DNA of 64,000 bases from Lysobacterales bacterium (GCA_028285525.1 JANQOZ010000077.1:1-64000), one strand, 5' to 3'; positions 1 to 9,002 are shown, numbered from the stretch's first letter. Notes: generated from the letters alone by a model not told the origin. Numbers and translations: made by a program.

Positions 1-90
1 GCCCACAAGACGCTGTACAAGACGGAGCCTGTCGTTACCGAGGACACGCTGGGGATGACGCTCTATGATCCCGGCACCGTAGCGCTGTAA
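1..90 (+). CDS. C-terminal fragment of an unidentified protein
   Basis: Frame 1 is open from the window edge to a TAA at 88-90 and encodes 29 residues ending DPGTVAL. It stops 9 bases before the downstream alcohol dehydrogenase, so the two are probably co-transcribed. Too little remains to assign a family; no motif is recognised. Confidence 0.5.
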   Translation, partial: AHKTLYKTEPVVTEDTLGMTLYDPGTVAL

Positions 91-99
91 GCTCCGCTC

Positions 100-1191
100 A
101 TGCAGATCAAAGCCGCTGTCTTCGAACAACGGGAGCAGCCTTTTGCGTTGCGGGACCTGGAGCTGGCGGACCCGGGCCCGGGCGAACTGCTCGTTGAGAT
201 TCTCGCCTGCGGCATCTGTCATACCGATATCGGCATGCAGGCTTTTCATCCCCTCCCTTCGGTGCTGGGGCATGAGGGGTGTGGCCGGGTCCTGAGCTGC
301 GGGCCGAACGTGCAGAAACTCAAGCCCGGAGACCTGGTTGTATTGACCTTCGGTTCCTGCGGCGATTGCGGCAACTGCACGCGCGACCTCCCCTCGCACT
401 GCGATCATATGATGACGCTGAACTTCAGCGGCAAGAACCCACAGGGTGCGCTGACGCTCGCCACGCAGGACGGGGAAGGCGTACACGGGTCGTTCTTCTG
501 CCAGTCGAGCTTCGCCACTCACGCTTTGGTCACCGAGCGCAACGCCATTCGCATCGATGACCCGGCTGCGCCGCCCGACCTGTTGGCGCCACTCGGCTGT
601 GGTGTGCAGACCGGCGCCGGCGCGGTCATCAACACGCTGAACGTTGAGCCCGGTTCCAGCTTTGTCTGCTTTGGCAGCGGTGCCGTGGGCTTAAGCGGCA
701 TCATGGCAGCGAAGCTGCGGGGTTGTGAAACGATCATCGCGGTCGACATCAATCCCGACCGGCTGACGCTGGCCGAAGAGCTCGGCGCTACCCACTGCCT
801 GAAGGGTCAGGACAACCCGACAGAACAAATTCTTGAGATCACCGGCAGCGGCGCCGACTACGCGCTGGAAACCGCCGGCACGGTGGACACCTTTCACGCG
901 TCCATCAGCTGTACGCGCATGGGCGGCCATACCGGCATCGTGACCATCCCTAACTGGATGGAGGGCTTCCACTTCAAAGGCGCCGACCTGGCGCTGGGTC
1001 GCACGGTGACCGGCGTGCTCGAAGGGTCGAGCCGACCCGAACAATTTATCCCGCAGCTCTATGACTGGTACCGGGAAGGACAGCTGCCGCTCGACCGACT
1101 GGTTACGCGCTATCCGTTCGAGGACATCAATCAGGCGCTGCACGATTTGGAGAACGGTACCTCCGTAAAGCCAGTTCTGCTGATGCAGTAA
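100..1191 (+). CDS. Zinc-dependent alcohol dehydrogenase (MDR family, aryl-alcohol dehydrogenase-like)
   Basis: The 363-residue protein is a medium-chain dehydrogenase/reductase that should oxidise an alcohol with NAD(P)+. The GroES-like N-terminal half carries the catalytic-zinc Cys in CGICHTD and the GHEGCGRV motif. A four-Cys lobe, C-x2-C-x2-C-x7-C in CGDCGNCTRDLPSHC, is the structural zinc site. The Rossmann half has the GSGAVG dinucleotide motif, followed by an acidic residue in VDIN that favours NAD over NADP. Length is normal. Closest in style to benzyl/aryl-alcohol dehydrogenases; the substrate cannot be read from sequence. It lies 9 bp after the preceding stop. Confidence 0.9.
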   Translation: MQIKAAVFEQREQPFALRDLELADPGPGELLVEILACGICHTDIGMQAFHPLPSVLGHEGCGRVLSCGPNVQKLKPGDLVVLTFGSCGDCGNCTRDLPSHCDHMMTLNFSGKNPQGALTLATQDGEGVHGSFFCQSSFATHALVTERNAIRIDDPAAPPDLLAPLGCGVQTGAGAVINTLNVEPGSSFVCFGSGAVGLSGIMAAKLRGCETIIAVDINPDRLTLAEELGATHCLKGQDNPTEQILEITGSGADYALETAGTVDTFHASISCTRMGGHTGIVTIPNWMEGFHFKGADLALGRTVTGVLEGSSRPEQFIPQLYDWYREGQLPLDRLVTRYPFEDINQALHDLENGTSVKPVLLMQ

Positions 1192-1192
1192 G

Positions 1193-1304
1193 GAAACATG
1201 GGGTCGAAACATGGGGTCAGCGCTGCTTACTCTGTCCCTTTACTCTGACCCCGGAGAGTCAACCCCGGAGAGTCAACCCCGGAGAGTCAACCCCGGAGAG
1301 TCAT
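1193..1304. repeat. REP-like inverted repeat flanked by two tandem repeat arrays
   Basis: A 13-bp unit GAAACATGGGGTC occurs twice head to tail (1193-1205, 1206-1218). It runs into an inverted repeat, GGGGTCAG at 1213-1220 with CTGACCCC at 1245-1252. The right arm flows into a 14-bp unit CCCCGGAGAGTCAA present three times, plus a fourth unit complete for 13 bp (1249-1303). On the minus strand the centre reads GGGGTCAGAGTAAAGGG, a sequence type I associate with ends of REP/RAYT-like elements in gammaproteobacteria. No transposase gene is nearby. The patch sits between two convergent genes and may also form a hairpin at the 3' end of the alcohol dehydrogenase transcript. Confidence 0.6.
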
Positions 1305-1318
1305 CGCCGAAGTTTGGG

Positions 1319-1978
1319 CTAGCTCGGCGCGTTGACGATCGCCAGCGCGTTCGCGAGCAGCAGCCTTTTGAACTCAGCCAGGTACTTTCTGCTGTGCTGG
1401 CCCGGAAAAACCACAACCAGCGCGCCTTCGATTGCGGCATTGACGAGCTGCGCCCGCTGTTCAGCTTCCCGGCTCCTTAGCGTCGGATTAACCTCTTCGA
1501 TCAACGTCGCGACCTGCTTGCGGTAGTAGGCGTAGATGTCGGACAGCGCCGACTCCAGGCCCTCGCTGGCGGCAATCGACCACAGGTGCACAAAAAACGC
1601 GCGGCGCTGCGGATCCACCGCGTCATCGAAGAGAAAATCGACCATCGCGGTGAATCGCTCTGTCGGCTCATCGGGCCAGCGATCCCGAAGTTTCTGAAAC
1701 TCTTCGCTGTAGCGACGGGAGGTGTCGGCAAACACCGCCCCAAGCAGGTCCGCGCGGGTTGGAAAGTAGTATTGAATCGCCGATATCCGAAGGTCCGCTC
1801 GGCTTGCGATGGCGTTCATGGAGAACTGACTGGCGCCACATTCCATGATGTGCGCGTTGGCTGCCCTGAGTATCAGCTGAATCTTGGCCTGTCCGCGCGG
1901 ACGTGTGCCCGTTCCAACTCGCTGGCCCGAATCTTCCGGGGCAGCAATGGCAATTGTCGTTGCCGCCGTCCTTTCCAT
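1319..1978 (-). CDS. TetR/AcrR family transcriptional regulator
   Basis: A 219-residue one-component repressor. After a disordered N-terminus the helix-turn-helix spans roughly residues 30-80 (AKIQLILRAAN ... IQYYFPTRADLLGAV, with the typical YYFPTRADLL of TetR recognition helix and helix 4). The C-terminal ligand domain is unassigned. The start is the ATG at 1976-1978 because it has a GAGGAG ribosome site 7 bases upstream; the frame is open further upstream, but that extension would run through the operators. Divergent from the lipoprotein/FAD-oxidoreductase pair, with two palindromes in the shared promoter, so it probably represses itself and that pair. Confidence 0.85.
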   Translation of the reverse strand: MERTAATTIAIAAPEDSGQRVGTGTRPRGQAKIQLILRAANAHIMECGASQFSMNAIASRADLRISAIQYYFPTRADLLGAVFADTSRRYSEEFQKLRDRWPDEPTERFTAMVDFLFDDAVDPQRRAFFVHLWSIAASEGLESALSDIYAYYRKQVATLIEEVNPTLRSREAEQRAQLVNAAIEGALVVVFPGQHSRKYLAEFKRLLLANALAIVNAPS

Positions 1979-2028
1979 GGTCTTTCGCTCCTCAGGCTTT
2001 GGCTGCTGCTTGTCGCAATCGCCTCTAA

Positions 2029-2044
2029 TTGGTAATGTTACCAA
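2029..2044. promoter_or_regulatory. Operator-like palindrome 1
   Basis: TTGGTAATGTTACCAA is a 16-bp near-perfect palindrome (7-bp arms TTGGTAA/TTACCAA around TG) in the divergent intergenic region between the TetR gene and the lipoprotein gene. Size and symmetry fit a TetR-dimer site. It shares the TTGGT-N6-ACCAA frame with the adjacent palindrome at 2046-2061. Confidence 0.65.
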
Positions 2045-2045
2045 A

Positions 2046-2061
2046 TTGGTTAACGTACCAA
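2046..2061. promoter_or_regulatory. Operator-like palindrome 2
   Basis: TTGGTTAACGTACCAA has 5-bp outer arms TTGGT/ACCAA, the same arms as palindrome 1. It is centred 17 bp away, under two helical turns. Two copies of the same motif in the TetR promoter region point to tandem or cooperative binding of two dimers. Confidence 0.65.
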
Positions 2062-2127
2062 CAATGATTTTCTTGACGGCATCAGGGTAGAGCCACCAGA
2101 GCTCACCCATCATGGGAGAGAAACGCT

Positions 2128-2664
2128 ATGTCTCATCATCGAACTCGCAGAGGATTTACCCTGCTGCCCACTATTTTCTTCATCGCGCTGATCAGCGCCT
2201 GCGGTCAACAAAGTGAAAGCAAGGGCGCCGCTCAGGCGGCGCCAGCGCCGACGGCTGTGCTATCCAAGGCAGAAGAGCTGGCAGCGTTCAAAGCGGCGAT
2301 CCGGGAAAAGTACGACATGAAAGAGCAGGCGTTTCGGGACAATGATCCAGAGCCGATTCTGAACCGCTTCTACACCGAATCCGTCATCTCGACCGACCCT
2401 GTAGGCATTACCAAAGTTGGCCGAGCCGCGCTGGCGCCGGTTTATGACGAAGTGATCGGATCACTCGTGAAAATTGAGTCCTACAACACCTTCGTGAACG
2501 GGGACGCCGGCTGGGACTGGGTGAATTTCCACGTCAGCTTCCCGCCGGGCGTCGAGGAAGAACCCTTTACCTTTAAGATGCTGTTTCTGTGGGAGCGTAT
2601 CGACGGCGAGTGGTGGTCACACGGTGAGATGTACGTGCTGGGCGAGTTCGAGCTCAAAGGCTGA
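2128..2664 (+). CDS. SnoaL/NTF2-like lipoprotein
   Basis: 178 residues. The N-terminus is a lipoprotein signal peptide with lipobox ISAC, predicting acylated Cys 25, followed by an Ala/Pro-rich linker. From about residue 45 the sequence resembles the SnoaL/DUF4440 NTF2-like fold (an opening helix around FKAAIREKYDMKEQAFRDND, then WVNFHVSF and FTFKMLFLWERIDGEWW strands). Such domains are ligand pockets, sometimes isomerases; no activity can be assigned. GGGAGAG upstream is a usable ribosome site. It lies 18 bp before the Tat oxidoreductase and is probably one operon with it, under the TetR operators. Confidence 0.75.
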   Translation: MSHHRTRRGFTLLPTIFFIALISACGQQSESKGAAQAAPAPTAVLSKAEELAAFKAAIREKYDMKEQAFRDNDPEPILNRFYTESVISTDPVGITKVGRAALAPVYDEVIGSLVKIESYNTFVNGDAGWDWVNFHVSFPPGVEEEPFTFKMLFLWERIDGEWWSHGEMYVLGEFELKG

Positions 2665-2682
2665 GGGCCGGGAGAAGGATTG

Positions 2683-4635
2683 ATGAAAAAGAAAACGTCG
2701 AAGTCCAAGCAAACGATCACCCGGCGTGACTTTGTCGGCGGCACGCTGATGGGGAGCGGCGCGGCGCTGCTGACCGCCAGCGCACCCGGTATGATGAAAA
2801 AGGCCAGCGCTCAGACCCCGGCTGACCCTTTCCCGCAGTCGATCCTCATGCCGCTGAACGATCGGGACCAGAGCTGGACCGGACCGGCGGGGGTGGGCGA
2901 TTACGCCAAGGCCAATGGCAACACCCACGAAGTCATCAACGCTGCCCACACCTTTCGAAACCGCGACTTTGACGCGCGCGTGAGGCTCGCCGAGGACACC
3001 CATGAGCATTACGACCTCGTATGTGTTGGCGCCGGCTTTGCCGGAGTGACCGCCGCTTATACCTTCCTCAAGGAAAAGCCCGACGCCAAGGTTCTTGTGC
3101 TCGACAATCACGCGATGTTTGGTGGTGAAGCGCGCCAGAACGAGTTTCAGGTGGACGGTTATCGGCTCTGGGGGCCACAGGGTTCCACGGGTGCCGTATG
3201 GCCACTGGAGGGCGCGAAGAAGATCGAGATGTTCTCCCACATGTGGGACGAGCTGGACCTGCCGCAGGAGTTCGCCTGGCAGGAGCCGGTCAACAGCAAG
3301 CTCAAGATCCCCAAAGACACCTACTCCCCCATGCACCTGACCTGGGAGGATACGGACCTTGGCTGGTTCCACGATGGCCACAAGATGGCCCGCAACCCCT
3401 GGTCCAACCGCTTTAAAGATGTCCCGATCGACGACAAGACCAAAAACGATCTGATCTGGATGGAGGTCTACCGGCAGCCGCCGGAACGCGAGGACTGGGC
3501 GGAGTGGCTCGACTCGATGACCTACAAGCAGTTCCTGAAGCAGGAAATGGGCATCGACAACCCGGCCATCGATGAATACCTGAACCCTTTTGCTGCGGCG
3601 ATGGGTTGCGGGCTCGGCACGGACGTCATCTCTGCCTATCAGGCATTTAACTTTATCCAGCCCGGCGTGATGCAGTACGGCCGGCAGTTTGGCATCGGTG
3701 ACCCGACGGACTACGTCCACCTGGCGAGCTTCCCCGGCGGCAACACCGGCATCCTGCGCCATATCGTGCACCGTTTGATACCGGGCATATTCGGCGAAGC
3801 CAGCAAACTGACGGAGATCCTGGCCAACCCGGTGGACTGGGAACAGATCGACAACCCGGCCAACCATGCCCGAATGCGGCTCAGCTCGCTGGTGGTCAAC
3901 GTGCGCCACGATGGGTCGCCGAAGACCGCCAAGCAGGTGAACGTGACTTACCTCAAAGGCGGCAAGATGTTCCGGGTCACCGCTGACAAGGTGGTGATGG
4001 CGGGCCAGCAGCACATGAATAAACGGGTGGTGACCGACCTGCCCGAGTCATACACCCAGGCGATGGATCAGTTCATCCACTCGCCGATGATGGTCATTAA
4101 CGTTGCGCTCAGAAACTGGAAGTTCATGGACAAGCTGGGCGTGGCTTCGGTGCGCTGGTTTGGCTCCGACATGGGCTGGTTCACGACCCTGCGGCGCCAG
4201 ATGATTCTCGACGGCGAGGAGCCGATGCCGCTGGACCCCGCCAAGCCGACGGTGCTCACCATGTACAACTCTTTTTGTATGCCCGGCATGCCGGCCAAAG
4301 AGCAGACCGTGGCGGCGCGCATGCAAATGTTTGCCATGCCCTACGCGCAGATCGAGCAGCAGATCATCGAGCAGTTCACCAAGATGTTCGGCCCGGGTGG
4401 CTTCGACGCTGAGCGGGATATCGCCGGCATCACGGTCAATCGCCAGGGCCACGCTTACCTGGTGACAACCCCCGGATTTTTCTTCGGCAAAGACGGCCAG
4501 CCCGCCCCGAGCGACGTGATCCGCCAGCCGCATGGGCGCATTGCGTTTGCCCATGCTGAACTGAAGGGCTATCAGATGTGGGAAGGCGCGGTGGATGAAG
4601 CCGAGCGCGCGGTTGGCCAGCTGCTGAAGGTCTAG
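2683..4635 (+). CDS. Tat-exported FAD/NAD(P)-binding oxidoreductase
   Basis: 650 residues. The N-terminus has a twin-arginine signal (TRRDFVGG at residues 13-20, then a hydrophobic stretch), so it should be exported folded with its cofactor. A Rossmann dinucleotide motif VGAGFAGVTAAY follows at about residue 113, with a long flavoprotein-like body; it resembles the spermidine-dehydrogenase-like NAD(P)-binding proteins annotated in gammaproteobacteria. ATG at 2683 is chosen over the in-frame TTG at 2680 because GGAGAAGG sits at 2671-2678. The periplasmic substrate is unknown. Its partner is the SnoaL-like lipoprotein just upstream; convergent with the CDGSH-cupin gene. Confidence 0.75.
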   Translation: MKKKTSKSKQTITRRDFVGGTLMGSGAALLTASAPGMMKKASAQTPADPFPQSILMPLNDRDQSWTGPAGVGDYAKANGNTHEVINAAHTFRNRDFDARVRLAEDTHEHYDLVCVGAGFAGVTAAYTFLKEKPDAKVLVLDNHAMFGGEARQNEFQVDGYRLWGPQGSTGAVWPLEGAKKIEMFSHMWDELDLPQEFAWQEPVNSKLKIPKDTYSPMHLTWEDTDLGWFHDGHKMARNPWSNRFKDVPIDDKTKNDLIWMEVYRQPPEREDWAEWLDSMTYKQFLKQEMGIDNPAIDEYLNPFAAAMGCGLGTDVISAYQAFNFIQPGVMQYGRQFGIGDPTDYVHLASFPGGNTGILRHIVHRLIPGIFGEASKLTEILANPVDWEQIDNPANHARMRLSSLVVNVRHDGSPKTAKQVNVTYLKGGKMFRVTADKVVMAGQQHMNKRVVTDLPESYTQAMDQFIHSPMMVINVALRNWKFMDKLGVASVRWFGSDMGWFTTLRRQMILDGEEPMPLDPAKPTVLTMYNSFCMPGMPAKEQTVAARMQMFAMPYAQIEQQIIEQFTKMFGPGGFDAERDIAGITVNRQGHAYLVTTPGFFFGKDGQPAPSDVIRQPHGRIAFAHAELKGYQMWEGAVDEAERAVGQLLKV

Positions 4636-4651
4636 CGCCGAGAGAAAGCGA

Positions 4652-5722
4652 TTAGTAGTTGATCGATGGATTGTCACCCGGGTAGATGACGCCCACCACG
4701 TCCATCCCGGTCTGGCTCGTTGCCTGGAGCGAGTGCGTACACTTGGCGGGGAGAAAAATGACGTCATCCGCCCCCACCGGCGCCCGTCCGGTTTGTGTCC
4801 ACATCATCCCTTCGCCGCGCAATACGATCAGCGCCTCCTCATAAAGGTGTCTGTGCGGCGCGGCCTTCGACTCGGGAATATGCCCGATAAACTGGGTAGC
4901 GACATCCGAGCCAATCGTTTTGTCCACCAGCATCTGGAAATACCGCGAACCCATCTCGTTTCTTTTTCCAGCGTCGACCTCGACCCTGCGCTCCGGGTAG
5001 CTGGCATCAAACAGCGAAGTCTGTTCCGCTGAAAAGGTCGGTTCATCCGCGGCCGGACAGGCGGAGATGAACACCTCCAGTCGGCTCTCAGGCTGTAGCT
5101 GAAAGGCCTCGCCTGGGCGCACGTAGACGCCGCAGTCAGAAGCAATTTTGATCGGCTCTCCGCCGATGTTGATGGTCCCGCAGCCCGCCGAGATAAACAG
5201 GACAACGTGCCGATCGCCGAAGCTGATGAAGTCGGTGGGTCCTTCGGCGCGGACGTGAAACTGCGACTGATAAATCGCTCCCTGGGACTTCGATATCACG
5301 CGGCAATAGCTCATGCCGGTGGCCTGGACTCTCTCCGCGCGGGAGGTTGAGAATACGTAGCAGCCATCGTCCAGCGCCACGGTCGACGTTGCCGCATTGA
5401 AGCTTCGCAGCGGAATCTGCCGATTGAGCGAAGAGTCAGGATCATCCAGCTGGTATGCCCCGGGAATCGCATTGTGTGCCCCGTCGCAATGCGGACCGTC
5501 CTTGGTCTTCTTGCAGTTGCAGAACAACACCTCCTCACCCTCGTGCTGTGCCTGGTACATCACTGGCTCGATGCCGGTACCCTGATGCGAACCGTCACAA
5601 AAGGGCTGCCGCCTGGAAAGCCCGCACGCACACCAGAAATACTGTCGTCCCTGCTGCAGCACCTGAAAGCTGGGCTTCGTATCGGCGACCGCCGGCAGTT
5701 CGGCAGCAGACGACTTTTCCAT
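4652..5722 (-). CDS. Two CDGSH iron-sulfur motifs fused to a double cupin
   Basis: 356 residues. The N-terminal ~75 residues hold two CDGSH-type 2Fe-2S motifs, CACGLSRRQPFCDGSH and CNCKKTKDGPHCDGAH, both with the three Cys and one His ligands. The rest forms two cupin barrels. The second, at about 265-345, carries metal-ligand residues PHRHLYEEAL with a distal His in CTHSL; the first lacks an obvious H-x-H. An iron-sulfur redox module fused to a cupin suggests a redox-coupled oxygenase, isomerase or sensor; function unknown. No signal peptide, so cytoplasmic. Divergent from the aminotransferase at 5925. Confidence 0.75.
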   Translation of the reverse strand: MEKSSAAELPAVADTKPSFQVLQQGRQYFWCACGLSRRQPFCDGSHQGTGIEPVMYQAQHEGEEVLFCNCKKTKDGPHCDGAHNAIPGAYQLDDPDSSLNRQIPLRSFNAATSTVALDDGCYVFSTSRAERVQATGMSYCRVISKSQGAIYQSQFHVRAEGPTDFISFGDRHVVLFISAGCGTINIGGEPIKIASDCGVYVRPGEAFQLQPESRLEVFISACPAADEPTFSAEQTSLFDASYPERRVEVDAGKRNEMGSRYFQMLVDKTIGSDVATQFIGHIPESKAAPHRHLYEEALIVLRGEGMMWTQTGRAPVGADDVIFLPAKCTHSLQATSQTGMDVVGVIYPGDNPSINY

Positions 5723-5924
5723 GCTGGATTCCCTGGGTTTAACAGCAACTCAGAATACGCGGAATGGCGCAGCCGAAAAACCCAGGTCTGCGAGCCGCGA
5801 CCGGCGTGGGATGACCTGCCGCCAAATTAATCGCCACCGCTCCGGACATGGGATCACGTGCTTTTTCTCTGGATGCGCTACCTTGTACCGCTGGCTCTGT
5901 TCTCGATTGTTGCAGCTTCCATCT

Positions 5925-7109
5925 ATGACACCATCACCAGCTAGCCCTATCGCCGCTGAACCGTCCGACGCGCTGGATGCGCTGCGCGCCCATTTTCCGA
6001 TTCTCGCCAGCAAGACGTACTTCAACGCGTGTTCCTACGGCCCGCTGTCCGTCGAAGTTGAGGCGGCGCTGCACGAATACATGAAGATCCGCCACGAGCA
6101 GGGCGCGCGCTGGGATATCTATGTTGAAAAAGCTGAGAACACCCGTCGGATGCTGGGTGAGCTGCTTTGCTGTGACCCGGACGACGTGTCGATCTCAACG
6201 TCGGTCAGTCAGTCGCTCAATACGTTGCTGTCGGCCTTTCAGTTCGACGGCCCTCGTCGAGACATCGTCACCACCGACTTCGACTTTCCAACGACCGCCC
6301 AGATCCTGCTGGCGCAGGAAGGGCGCGGCGCTAAAGTGAAGCGCGTCGAGGCAGACGAGTCGGGAACCGCGCTGCGGATGGCGCAGTTCGACGAACTGAT
6401 CGACGACCAGACGCTCCTGGTCCAGGTTCCGCTGGTCTGCTACCGCAACGGCGTCTGGACCGATATCGACCCCATCGTTGAGCTGGCGCATGCCAGGGGC
6501 GCCATGGTGTTGGTTGACGCCTACCAGGCGATCGGGACACGCGCCTATGACGTGAGCGCATCCGGCGCCGACTTTCTGGTCGGCGGCTGCACCAAGTATC
6601 TGCTGGCCGGTGCGGGCACCGGCTTCATGTACGTCAGAGACGCTCAAGGAAACGGGCTGCAGCCGGTCGCCACCGGCTGGTTTGCGCAGGCCAATCCCTA
6701 CGCCATGGACATCTACCACCACGAGCCACACGACACGGCGCGGCGCTTCGAGGCGGGGACGCCGAACGCGGTGGGCCTGTTTGCGGCGGAGGCAGGGCTC
6801 AAGCTGCTGCTGGATGTCGGGATGGAGACGGTGGGGGCAAACGTCAAGGCGGTAACCGACGGGATCAAAGCGATGATCGATCGCAACGGCTGGCATCTCG
6901 TAACCCCTAACGATCACCACGGAGCCATGCTCGCCATCCGCTCCAACGATGCACCGAAACTGGTCGAGCGCCTGGACGCACGCGACGTGATCCTCACCGA
7001 GCGAGACAACAACATCCGCGTTGCACCGCACTTCTACAACAACGCGGCCGACGTTGAGAAGCTGGAGTTTGCACTCAGGGCGGAGTCTGCTCTCTTGCCA
7101 AACCTCTAA
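5925..7109 (+). CDS. Class V aminotransferase-fold PLP enzyme
   Basis: 394 residues of the cysteine desulfurase/kynureninase superfamily. Visible landmarks are a SISTSVSQSLNTLL phosphate-binding region, LVDAYQAIG with the Asp that contacts the PLP pyridine nitrogen, and GGCTKYLLAG with the Schiff-base Lys. ATG 5925 is chosen because the fold begins just after it (DALDALRAHFP); the open frame upstream has no family similarity. Specific activity is not evident and it lacks a SufS-type active-site Cys loop that I can identify. It precedes the korAB operon by 183 bp on the same strand, so it may feed a 2-oxoacid to it. Confidence 0.8.
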   Translation: MTPSPASPIAAEPSDALDALRAHFPILASKTYFNACSYGPLSVEVEAALHEYMKIRHEQGARWDIYVEKAENTRRMLGELLCCDPDDVSISTSVSQSLNTLLSAFQFDGPRRDIVTTDFDFPTTAQILLAQEGRGAKVKRVEADESGTALRMAQFDELIDDQTLLVQVPLVCYRNGVWTDIDPIVELAHARGAMVLVDAYQAIGTRAYDVSASGADFLVGGCTKYLLAGAGTGFMYVRDAQGNGLQPVATGWFAQANPYAMDIYHHEPHDTARRFEAGTPNAVGLFAAEAGLKLLLDVGMETVGANVKAVTDGIKAMIDRNGWHLVTPNDHHGAMLAIRSNDAPKLVERLDARDVILTERDNNIRVAPHFYNNAADVEKLEFALRAESALLPNL

Positions 7110-7292
7110 GAGCCAACTGGCGCAACACGCCATCTGGCGGGGTGCCTTAGATCGAGCTTCAAACAAGCAAAGGTTTGTTGCGTCGTCGCTCCCCGCAATA
7201 CGTACATTTCGCTCTAGCTGGCCACCCCACGACGCGGGAAACTGCACGTTGAGTTCGGCCGCCGTTTAAGGCCACGGGAGGACCCTCAAGCA

Positions 7293-9002
7293 ATGCAGAC
7301 TTTTGCGTTGGCACTGCTCGGTTCCGGCGGGGCCGGCATCGTCACGGTGGGGCAGCTTTTGCTCACCCTGGCCGCACGGCGGGGCCTTTACGGGCTGATG
7401 AGCAAATCTTACGGTCCGCAGATTCGCGGCGGCGAGGCTGCTGCGCTACTTCGCTTTAGCGACACGCCGGTCCGCGGTGCGCCGGACGCTTTTGACATGT
7501 TGCTGGCGCTGGATTGGAACAACGCCGAGCGGTTTGCGGATGAGATTCCTCTGACGCAGGACTGCGTCGTGGTCTCCGACGCAGCGGCTGGGGACCCGCC
7601 AGCCTTCGCCGAGTCCGCGCGGTTTTCGCAGCTGCCGATGACGACCACGGTCAAGGAAATCGAGGGCGGCAGACCCAACATGTACGCGCTGGGGTGGCTG
7701 GCGCGCTGGCTGGGCAGTGACCTCGATGCGGTAGATGCTCTGCTGACGGAACACTTTGCCGCCAAGGGGGCTGATGCCATAGCGGCGAGCATCGCTTCCG
7801 CCGCTGCGGGCTTCGAAAGTGCCGATGAGGGGATACCGGCCCTGTCGATCAGCGCGGGAAACGGCAAAGACCGGTGGTTGCTGAGTGGCAACGAGGCGAC
7901 TGGCTTTGGTGCCCTGCGAGGCGGCGTTCGATTTGTGGCGGCCTACCCCATCACGCCGGCATCCGATCTCCTGGAGTATCTCGCGCCACGCCTCGAAGCC
8001 GTCGGCGGGCAGCTGCTGCAGGCGGAAGACGAGCTCGCCTCCATCAACGCCATCATCGGCGCTTCCTGGGGCGGCGTGCCGTCCCTGACCGCAACCTCGG
8101 GGCCGGGGCTGGCGCTGATGATGGAGGGTATGGGTCTGGCGGTCGCCAGCGAAACGCCGCTGGTGGTGGTCAATGTCCAGCGCGGCGGTCCCTCCACGGG
8201 AATCCCCACCAAGTCTGAACAAACCGATCTCAACATCGCGCTTTACGGCATGCATGGCGACGCGCCGCATCTGTTGCTCGCCTGCAGCGACATCGCTGAC
8301 GCCACCCTGACAACACAATGGGCCGTCCATCTGGCCGAGTCGCTGCAAACGCCGGCGCTGCTGCTGTCCGATCAGTTTCTGGCGCAGACGAGGGCGATCA
8401 TCGATCGACCGGCGTCGCTGGATTTCATAACGCGCCGGCGAACCGCTGAACCGAAGGCCGATGAGGTCTACCACCGCTACGCCATGACCGCAGATGGGTT
8501 GTCGCCGATGGCGATTCCCGGCCAGCCCCACGGCATGTACACCGCCGACGGGCTCGAACACGAAGTCAGCGGCAAGCCTTCCAGCGCTGCCTCTGACCAC
8601 CAGCAGCAGCTGGACAAAAGGCAGCGCAAGATCCGGGACTTTGACTACGGCGATCTCGCCATCCGAAGCGAAGGCGAGGGCAGGCTGGCGATCGTGTGCT
8701 GGGGGTCAACCTACGGGGCATGCCACGAGGCGAGGCTGCGACTGGCCGAAGCGGGCATCGACGTGCGGGTGCTGGCGCTTCGTCTGCTGGCACCCTTTCC
8801 CTTAAAGGCGGTGCGCGAAGCCCTGGCCGACGTCGACAAGGTGCTGGTGCTTGAGCAGAGTCACAGCGCGCAGTTCCTCCACTATCTGCGAAGCCAGCTA
8901 AATGGCCTGGAGGCTGATCACCTGGCGTGTCCAGGCCCGCTGCCGGTGAGGGCGAGCACCATCATCAGCAGGGTCACCGAACTCGGGTACGGGCATGTCT
9001 GA
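7293..9002 (+). CDS. korA: 2-oxoacid:ferredoxin oxidoreductase, fused gamma-alpha subunit
   Basis: 569 residues. The first ~190 form the gamma domain (GSGGAGIVTVGQLL, then SKSYGPQIRGGEAAALLR, which binds the CoA side). From ~200 comes the alpha domain with FVAAYPITPASDLLEYLA and ATSGPGLALMMEGMGLA, typical of KorA-type subunits. With the beta subunit it decarboxylates a 2-oxoacid (2-oxoglutarate in characterised two-subunit forms) to acyl-CoA, reducing ferredoxin. GGGAGGACC precedes the ATG. Its TGA overlaps the korB start by 8 bases. Specificity for 2-oxoglutarate rather than pyruvate or branched-chain acids is inferred from the family. Confidence 0.88.
   Translation: MQTFALALLGSGGAGIVTVGQLLLTLAARRGLYGLMSKSYGPQIRGGEAAALLRFSDTPVRGAPDAFDMLLALDWNNAERFADEIPLTQDCVVVSDAAAGDPPAFAESARFSQLPMTTTVKEIEGGRPNMYALGWLARWLGSDLDAVDALLTEHFAAKGADAIAASIASAAAGFESADEGIPALSISAGNGKDRWLLSGNEATGFGALRGGVRFVAAYPITPASDLLEYLAPRLEAVGGQLLQAEDELASINAIIGASWGGVPSLTATSGPGLALMMEGMGLAVASETPLVVVNVQRGGPSTGIPTKSEQTDLNIALYGMHGDAPHLLLACSDIADATLTTQWAVHLAESLQTPALLLSDQFLAQTRAIIDRPASLDFITRRRTAEPKADEVYHRYAMTADGLSPMAIPGQPHGMYTADGLEHEVSGKPSSAASDHQQQLDKRQRKIRDFDYGDLAIRSEGEGRLAIVCWGSTYGACHEARLRLAEAGIDVRVLALRLLAPFPLKAVREALADVDKVLVLEQSHSAQFLHYLRSQLNGLEADHLACPGPLPVRASTIISRVTELGYGHV

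Noticed and set aside
2617..4014. Long minus-strand open frame opposite the Tat oxidoreductase
   Set aside because: Shadow of the high-GC coding strand; the plus frame has clear FAD and Tat motifs.
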